Assembly (NCBI GenBank): GCA_031472005.1
Contig: PZJY01000010.1
Coordinates: forward strand, 1,426,001-1,490,000
Length of the DNA: 64,000 nucleotides
Reading direction: 5' to 3'
Source of the DNA: Tetracladium setigerum
Taxonomy: Eukaryota; Ascomycota; Leotiomycetes; Helotiales
Positions 57,638 to 64,000 of this stretch are shown one piece after another. Position 1 is the first letter of the stretch, and every line of letters starts with the position of its first letter. The translations under genes and the position numbers were made by a program. The notes beneath the pieces were generated by a model, which was not told the DNA's origin, searched no databases, and saw nothing but the letters and a program-made list of their open reading frames with translations.

Positions 57638-60430
57638 CTAACCTACACCTTCTTCTTCTCCTCCATTCCCATCATCAACCCCCAATCTTAGTCTCCACAA
57701 CCCTAAACCCTTCTCCATCACCCTCCCCCTCTCAGCCCTCCCATAAGCCTCCTCACTCCTATCACACAACACATCCAAATCACCATCCGACAAAATCTCC
57801 TTTCCCCCCTTATACTTATAAACCTCCCCATCTTTCAACAACAAAGCCTTCATGGCCTCTCCATCCATACCCTCTTCCTCCCCCGTCATCTTCTGCCCCA
57901 TACTCTTAAAACCGCCTTTCTTAATCACCAATTTCTCCAACCGGCGTTTCGCGTCAGCGGAAAGGAGGAGATCTTCCTCAACCGTGCCTTTCGTCGCAAG
58001 TCGGAAGATGATAACGGGATTCTTTTGGCCGATTCGATGAGCGCGGTCTTGAGCCTGGAGATCTTGTTGCGGATTCCAATCGCTATCGAATAGAATCACC
58101 GTGTCGGCACTCGCCAGATTGATACCCTGACCACCCGCTCTCGTACTCAGCAAGAAAATGCGAAACTCGGGATTCTCATTGAATTCTTTGATTTGCTGAC
58201 GACGGTCATCCTGAGCTACCGAGCCGTCGATACGACAGACTTTCCAGTGGCGAAGCTCGCGGCAGTAGTCTTCGAGGATGTCGAGTTGGGTTTTGAATTG
58301 GGAGAATATAAGGACTTTGCTGTTGCGGGAGAAGAGGGAGGGGAGGAGGCGGTCGAGGAGAAGCATTTTGCCTGAGGAGGTGACGAGGGTTTCGTTGATA
58401 GGGATACCGCTGGCGGCGGCCCAGGGGTTGTAGAAGTTAAGTGGGGAGTTGCATGTTAGCCGGAGTTGCATGATGGGATTTCCGAGCTTCTTGTTCATGA
58501 TTTCTTTTCCTGGACGAGTGTTAGGGAATTTAAAGAGCTTTGAAATATGCAGGTCAGGGAGGAGGGCACTTACTGGCAAGTTCGAGAATTCTCGCTCGTT
58601 CAATTTCCTCCGGTGTCTCTTCGCTGTCAAGGGATTGCACTTTATCGCTGTCATTCAGTTCTTCTGCAAGACGTTGTTCGAATTCATCGTCGCTGAGGTC
58701 GTCTTCGCCGGAAGCATCTGCTTCAGCGTAACTCTTGCGTCCTCTCCTCTTGCGTCCTCGAATACTGGTTGCTGGTGTGGAGCTTCGGCTTGATTTTGAT
58801 GACTTTGGTGCTGGCGTGGATATGTTCTCTAGCGATTTCCTCTTCAAATTGCCTTTTGAGCTTGCGGTTGAAGAAGATCTACCCTGCATCATGGCTTGAA
58901 AGGCATTCTTTGGAGCCAGTTTTCCCGGTTCTTTAGTTCGGAAGACAACCTCTCTCAGAGGAATATCCTCTTCGCTATCTGATTCTGATTCTTCTTTCTT
59001 GGCGATAATCTTCTTCTTCGAGTGTTGAACCGGAGCTGGTTTCTTCGGTACTGCAACAGTTTCGGCACTTGTCAGACGTTTGACAACTTGATCTTCCAAA
59101 TACTTCCGAGTATCAACCTTCTTATTCCCAATTGCATTGTAAAGATCGGTTTGCTCCTTCGTCATTGGCGCGAAAAGCACATATTCTCTCTTCTTAGGAA
59201 GCATATGTTCAACATCAGCCTTAACACGTCGTAAGAGTAGCGGCTGAAGAATCAAATGCATCTTCTTCACTAAATCCTGCTTCATCTTATCCTGCAAAAA
59301 TTCCTCTGTGCCTTCCTGATCTTGAAGATCGCTAAAGTCAAACCAAGATTCGAATTGTTCCCAATCTGTGAAGATATTTGGGAGCAAGAAATTGAGTAGC
59401 GACCATAGCTCTTTGAGATTGTTCTGAAGAGGTGTACCAGTAATTAGAAGACGCGTCGCGGATGTGAATGTGCGGAGAGCTGCGAAGAGTTTTGATTCTG
59501 AATTCTTCAGGCGATGTCCTTCGTCCTAAAACAAAACCATATTAGATATTTCCTCGCAGCGCCGTGGGAAAAACTCACAATGATAATGAATTCCCAATTC
59601 GTTTTCGACAGATCATTCTGATCTCTCAAAACAATCTCTGGCGTCGTACAAACCACCGGAAACTTCTTATTAACCCTCCCACCCACAATATTCTTCGTAA
59701 TATAATTTTTAACCAACTCCTTCCGATGCGTCGGCGTTCCATGATATAACAACACTGGAATATCTGGCACCCATTTCTCAAATTCCTCAATCCAATTGCT
59801 CAACGTACTCAGCGGCGCCACAATAAGATGCGGTCCTAAATATCCCTCCTTCTCTCTCAAAAGTGCAATCAACGAGATGGTTTGTATCGTCTTTCCCAAC
59901 CCCATCTCATCAGCCAAAATCCCAGACATGCCCTGCGAACAAATCTCAAACATCCACGTCAACCCCTCCAGCTGATAGTCTCGCATCGTACCACCAACCA
60001 TGCATTTCGGCTGCTCAGCCATCACCAAATCATGTTCCCCCAGTGTCTTGCCATCAAATCCACTTCCCACCCTTCCCAAGACCTGTGTCTTCTTCGTCAG
60101 AATATCCGAGAACGCCGCACTTTTCTTAAGGAGTTCGTCCAGTTGGCGGGCTTTGGCTTCGCGCTCGAATTTGCTCTCGACTTGGCCGGACTTGCGCTTC
60201 TTCTTTCTGGCGAGCGCTTTTCGGCGCCGTTCTTCGGCCTCGTTGTTTTCGAGGGAGGCTTTTTGTTCTTCTTCGAAAAGGGCTTTCTCTTCGATTGTGG
60301 CGAATTCGGGGTTGAATTGTTCCCCTTCTTCGTTTTCGTCTTCCATTATTGAATTGGCGTGTTCGTTGGGAGGAGAGGAGGGTGCTGTAGTGGGATCCCG
60401 AGATGTAGGAGTTCGCGAGCGAGAACTCAT
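57638..60430 (-). CDS. mus-30: SNF2-family remodeller of the LSH/HELLS/DDM1 group (MUS-30 type), frameshifts at C-terminus
   Basis: ATP-driven chromatin remodeller; plant and animal members support DNA methylation and the Neurospora member is tied to genome stability. Exons 60430-59579, 59525-58574 and 58509-57638. N-terminal coiled, charged region; ATPase lobe 1 with DEMGLGKT (Walker A), APLSTLSNWIEEF, DEGHRLKN and TGTPLQNN; a long insert with Ser/Lys-rich stretches, typical of this subfamily; lobe 2 with KVLIFSQFKTQLDILEDY, LLSTRAGGQGINLASADTV and the arginine motif QAQDRAHRIGQ. The last residues differ from relatives: one base added at GGG (57708-57710) gives EKGFRVVETKIGG, and a second at G5 (57679-57683) extends this to a stop at 57643. 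As given, the frame runs to 57638 with an odd Gly-rich tail. Catalytic parts are intact. The subgroup call is firmer than the orthologue symbol. Confidence 0.9.
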
Positions 60431-61812
60431 TGTTGGGGATTCTTTTGCAGATGCGCAAAGGCGATGGAAAATATCAACCGTATTATTCTCTAGTGAGCAA
60501 TTAGTGAATTACCCTTCGAATCCTCTCGCGATCACCTCGACATTATACTCACACCGTTGATCGAAAAGCGCGATTCGGTTTCGCCACTTTTCTCCCTCGA
60601 CTCGGTCAGGACACCCTTCTTGCAATTTCGTGTGGATATACCAAAAACCAAAATAGCTAGAAATAATGGAGGTAAAAAATCGTAGCAATCAATCCTGTCA
60701 GGCAAGGGATATTGTATAAAATAGAGGGTTTGGGAAAAATGACTTCACACGAACGCGACGCGAACAACGCGAAGTCATGAGGTCACTCGAGAGTGCTTTT
60801 GGCAGCCTAGGCTAGTCGATTTTTGGAAGGGGGTTGCCAAGAACGCTCCAGCCTGGGAAAAGGGGTAACTCGCTTGGATCGAATCCTTGCAGCAAATGGT
60901 AAACAGACAAAGTCTCCTCGATATTAAATTCTTTCCATATTTTTGTATCACAATACATAGGAAATGAACGTTTTTGCTTCTAAAGATAATTCGGGTTTAT
61001 TTTAATGTAATGATATGGGTAAACATCAAAGTCTCTACATTTTTAAATCCTTTCACAATTTCGCTTCACGATTAGGAGGGAACAGAACGAATGGTTTTTG
61101 TTTTTTTTATTACTAAGAGGATCCAGGTTTATCCCACAGCAATGCTATGGACAAATACAACGCCCAAACTCCTTCCTTGATGTTATTGAATCCTCCAAGC
61201 AAGAATATACAAGATCCCCCAATGCTCAGCGCACGTGGAAAAGGAAAAGGGAAAAGTTCGACCTTATATCAGATTGTTGTACAGTGCAGAGTGAAGTCGT
61301 CGATGTAAAGGACGGGTGGCGAGATCGTACAAGCCAGCACAATCAGAACATGTAGATCTGATTATCAATTTGCTGATATGTTGCAGTGATTCGAGATCGA
61401 TACCGCCTTCGTATTGTATTCCATAGACGCATGACCATAATAATTGAATGAGGGAAGGTGCAAGTGGTGTCGGAAAAGGGGGTGCTGACGGTGGAACTGA
61501 ATATGTTGTTGTTGAAAATGTGTGAATGTCGACATCGTAGACGCTGGAAAGATCGAGAGGAAAGGACGTTGGCATTCAACCGTTGTAATTGATCTCGTAT
61601 GAACGATTTTCCAAAAGATATTCAACCACCATGTGAGAAAGGGGGAAGGTGCAAGGCAGAGTATTCGCAGCGGTGGAAAAGACGACAATAAACGTGGCAC
61701 GGCGAAGAAAAAACTATGAAGTTGGTTAACGAAATTCTCAAAAACAGACGGATGAATGATAGGTCCGACAAGAACATAACTTACAACGAAGGAATTCATT
61801 TTGTACAATAAA
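60431..61812. other. Intergenic: LSH-type promoter and end of the Myb-like gene
   Basis: No gene supported. The frames at 61264-61800 lie downstream of the Myb-like gene, overlap in several frames and look like 3' sequence. The segment 60930-61110 is T-rich. Confidence 0.5.
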
Positions 61813-63513
61813 TTACAAAAGGGTATGTCGCTTTGCGAGTTGTCCCTCTGGGACTCGGAATCCTGCCTTGGCCTCAAATTTCTCGGCAACGACAGCCCAC
61901 TTCTCCTCGGTGTACTCGCGTACAGCCGTAACAAGCATGTCATCATGGCGTGCCTCCCATTTAGGTTGGCGATCTCCCATGATGACAGCGATGGGCTGAC
62001 CATGCTTGCTGGCTTCGGCCGGGTTTCTCTTTCGGTCTGCCAAGCCGACGAAGTACAAGCCTTTGGACTCGAAGATGGTTGGGGCAGTTCGGTTGTATCT
62101 GCCGTTGACGCCAGTAGTGGTCAACTTTGGATCGCGACCTTCCCGAGTTCGCTTTTCGTTGAGGAAGTCTTTGATTTGCTCAAAAGTGAAATCCCCCGAT
62201 TCTTTCATGTTGACGATCTCGATGTTTTCGGGATCGTTAACACCATAGCCGCGAAGCAAGACCTCCTCTTGTTGGCCATCCTGAAGTCCACGCTTGTCTA
62301 GAGCTGCCTTGGAGAGCTTTTCAACACGAGTCTTTGACTTAGCACGAGCCTCGACTGGAGGTGGAGAACGTTGGAGATGAGTAGGAGGACCTCGCATATC
62401 ATCACTATCACGACTATTGAAGTGGCGGGCTGGGGTCTCATAACCATCGAAGTTGCCATTACGGGCAGCAGAGATGATAAAACCATCATCAATGACAGAA
62501 CCCTCATATCCGGATCGTTGTCCCTGGTTCCAGTTGGCGGTGCGAAGTGGAATTGGAGAACGGTTTGCGAGTTTGAGTTCCGCGTTTGGATCAATTGGAG
62601 CGCGAAACTTGTTGACGTGCCATGGCTCATCGGTGCGTCCAGAGTATCGTGAGAGTCGTCGGTTTTGACCAATGTTAGCCTCGAAAAGCGGAGATGCAGC
62701 ACGTTCTGGTCGTTGAGCTGGGTGACGAAGGAAGCCGGAATTGGATGGAGGGGCATCGTGACGATGAGGTCTGGCACGATGGGAGATTGCCTCACTAGCC
62801 TTGTTGATACGGCGACCTCCTGTGGACCTTGACGGTCTGGAACTCTCGTGAACGAACAACTCAGACTCAGAATCCGAGACGTCATCTTGGCCGCTAACCA
62901 CTGGATGAGATGGACCAGTCTTCGAGTTACTACCAGAAAGTCCCATGGTAGGGTCTGGAAGACGATTGACCTTCTGACCGCGCTCATTCTCCATGTCAAC
63001 GTCCATACGGCGGAATTCATGGCCAGCATTTTCGTTCTCAATAGATCCCTCGGTGTCATTTGAGGGGGACGTGGCTCTGAAGGGGTTGCGAGATGTAGCA
63101 CGAGCGTATGCATTGTTGTTAGGGTCTTCGCGAGGACTCTTGACCTTGTGGTCTTGAACGGGTTCGGGCTCAACTGAGCTGGTAAGAGGGGATTGGGCAA
63201 TGTTCTGTAGATTTAGTTGAACTAGAGAACTATTAGCATCATAGCTCTCCTTTGAGTGCAAGTGGCAGTGAAAGAGACTCTGCTTGGCTAATTCGTTGTG
63301 GCTAAGAGTCATGCAATCAAGAAAGAGAACTATCAAAGTAATCTGTTCTTGAATAGGCAAGGCACAAGAGGTAATATGGATGGCAGAGAAGGAGAAGGAT
63401 AGAGAAATAAAAGCAAACTTACCATATTCGTAGTAACCATCTGGGTCATTGTCAAAGCCTTCGTCGACGGCAGCGACCTCTTCAGCGTATTGAAGATTTT
63501 CGTTGTTCGACAT
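61813..63513 (-). CDS. Myb/SANT-like domain protein, otherwise unknown
   Basis: Probable nuclear protein of unknown role. Exons 63513-63423 and 63221-61813 join in frame (GTAAGT donor, CTCTAG acceptor), 1500 nt, 499 residues. The first 330 residues are disordered, rich in Ser, Arg, Asn and Pro. The C-terminal 170 residues hold two helical units. The first contains DFTFEQIKDFLNEKRTREGR and TTTGVNGRYNRTAPTIFE, like the odd fungal Myb/trihelix modules. The second contains WEARHDDMLVTAVREYTEEK and WAVVAEKFEAK, with the regularly spaced Trp of Myb repeats. The protein ends 11 residues after the last helix. Domain call rests on Trp spacing and general pattern. DNA binding is likely but not shown. 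Confidence 0.75.
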   Translation of the reverse strand: MSNNENLQYAEEVAAVDEGFDNDPDGYYEYGKFAFISLSFSFSAIHITSCALPIQEQITLIVLFLDCMTLSHNELAKQSLFHCHLHSKESYDANSSLVQLNLQNIAQSPLTSSVEPEPVQDHKVKSPREDPNNNAYARATSRNPFRATSPSNDTEGSIENENAGHEFRRMDVDMENERGQKVNRLPDPTMGLSGSNSKTGPSHPVVSGQDDVSDSESELFVHESSRPSRSTGGRRINKASEAISHRARPHRHDAPPSNSGFLRHPAQRPERAASPLFEANIGQNRRLSRYSGRTDEPWHVNKFRAPIDPNAELKLANRSPIPLRTANWNQGQRSGYEGSVIDDGFIISAARNGNFDGYETPARHFNSRDSDDMRGPPTHLQRSPPPVEARAKSKTRVEKLSKAALDKRGLQDGQQEEVLLRGYGVNDPENIEIVNMKESGDFTFEQIKDFLNEKRTREGRDPKLTTTGVNGRYNRTAPTIFESKGLYFVGLADRKRNPAEASKHGQPIAVIMGDRQPKWEARHDDMLVTAVREYTEEKWAVVAEKFEAKAGFRVPEGQLAKRHTLL

Positions 63514-64000
63514 CTTCTTGAATAAAATTGTGTTAGCATGGTGGTGATATGAAGATGTGCGACAAGAGGAGAGAGGGGTAGTGAATATGCAAAGAAAGAG
63601 AACTGACCTCGACGAATAGATCGGTCGAAGTGATCGTCAATTTTTGATTGTCCTGAGCAAGTAAAAGGTAGAGGAGGAGTCCTGACAAAGACTGGCGCGT
63701 CGAGAAGTGAACGAGAAACCTGGAAAGGTAGCTGAAGGAGGGAGGTGTGCTTGAGGGGGGTCGAGGAAGCAAGGTATGAGAGGGCTCTTGTAGAGGAAGG
63801 ATGATGCAAGGTGATGCAAGGCGCTCGAGGTATGCAAGGTATGCAAAGGACGTCTGCAAGTTGAAGAATGTGGGAGATCGATGAGTTGGGTGTGTGACTT
63901 TTTGTCGTGTCGTTGATGTTGTTGTTATTGAAAGAGAAAGTGGTCGGCGGAGAAGAGAGAAGTGGGTTTTATAGACGAATGGGGATGAGGCTGTACCTCG
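63514..64000. promoter_or_regulatory. Upstream region of the Myb-like gene, to window edge
   Basis: On the coding (minus) strand this is T/C-rich, as expected of a fungal leader and promoter. Overlapping small frames at 63333-63859 are compositional. The region is cut by the window edge. Confidence 0.5.

Noticed and set aside
1..60430. Programmed ribosomal frameshifting at the frame breaks
   Set aside because: About a dozen sites in unrelated genes, no shared slippery heptamer or downstream structure, and the common feature is only a short G/C run.

Overview
The window is nuclear DNA of a filamentous ascomycete (Pezizomycotina). Evidence: 18 protein-coding genes with many short introns (about 50-150 nt, GTAAGT/GTACGT-type donors, CTAAC/CTGAC-type branch sites), a GNA-3-type G-alpha, a Hog1-type MAP kinase, an AreB/ASD-4-type GATA factor, an RTA1-like membrane protein and a pair of DUF3716 proteins. 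Leotiomycetes is my guess at class; that is inference, not shown by the sequence. I see no tRNA, rRNA, CRISPR, origin or intact transposon.

Layout. 1-7.2 kb: three minus-strand genes (RTA1-like protein cut by the left edge, a Zn(II)2Cys6 transcription factor, an unknown protein). 7.2-11.9 kb: a long gene-poor stretch with a possible mobile-element relic. 11.9-23.5 kb: signalling and storage genes on the plus strand (G-alpha gna-3, glycogen phosphorylase gph1, MAP kinase hog1), separated by large, low-complexity intergenic regions. 26.3-31.5 kb: avl9 (+) converging on krr1 (-). 33.3-44.3 kb: an AreB-like GATA factor (+), then a two-pore TOK1-type K+ channel and a KRE6/SKN1 glucan-synthesis protein (both -). 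45.5-48.9 kb: two tandem DUF3716 paralogues (-). 49.6-56.8 kb: a mitochondrial K+/H+ exchange-related protein (-) divergent from an SRF1-like membrane protein (+), then cullin-1 (+). 57.6-63.5 kb: an LSH/DDM1/MUS-30-type chromatin remodeller and a Myb-like-domain protein (both -).

The genes do not form a biosynthetic cluster. Several belong to nutrient and stress control (cAMP-linked G-alpha, Hog1 kinase, glycogen phosphorylase, nitrogen-type GATA factor, K+ channel), but proximity alone does not show co-function.

Two things dominate the second look. (1) At least eight genes are interrupted by single missing bases, always within short G/C runs; restoring one G/C at each site gives exon totals divisible by three and recovers family-conserved sequence. 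This looks like systematic base-calling error rather than gene death, and any automatic annotation here will be wrong at those sites. (2) The tandem DUF3716 pair shares a Cys-rich domain and a distinctive C-terminal coiled-coil-like motif, and is the best candidate for little-described biology. Other points: a Hog1 gene with two possible C-termini, 11-nt and 10-nt microexons, a GC-AG intron and an imperfect 244-bp-period intergenic duplication.
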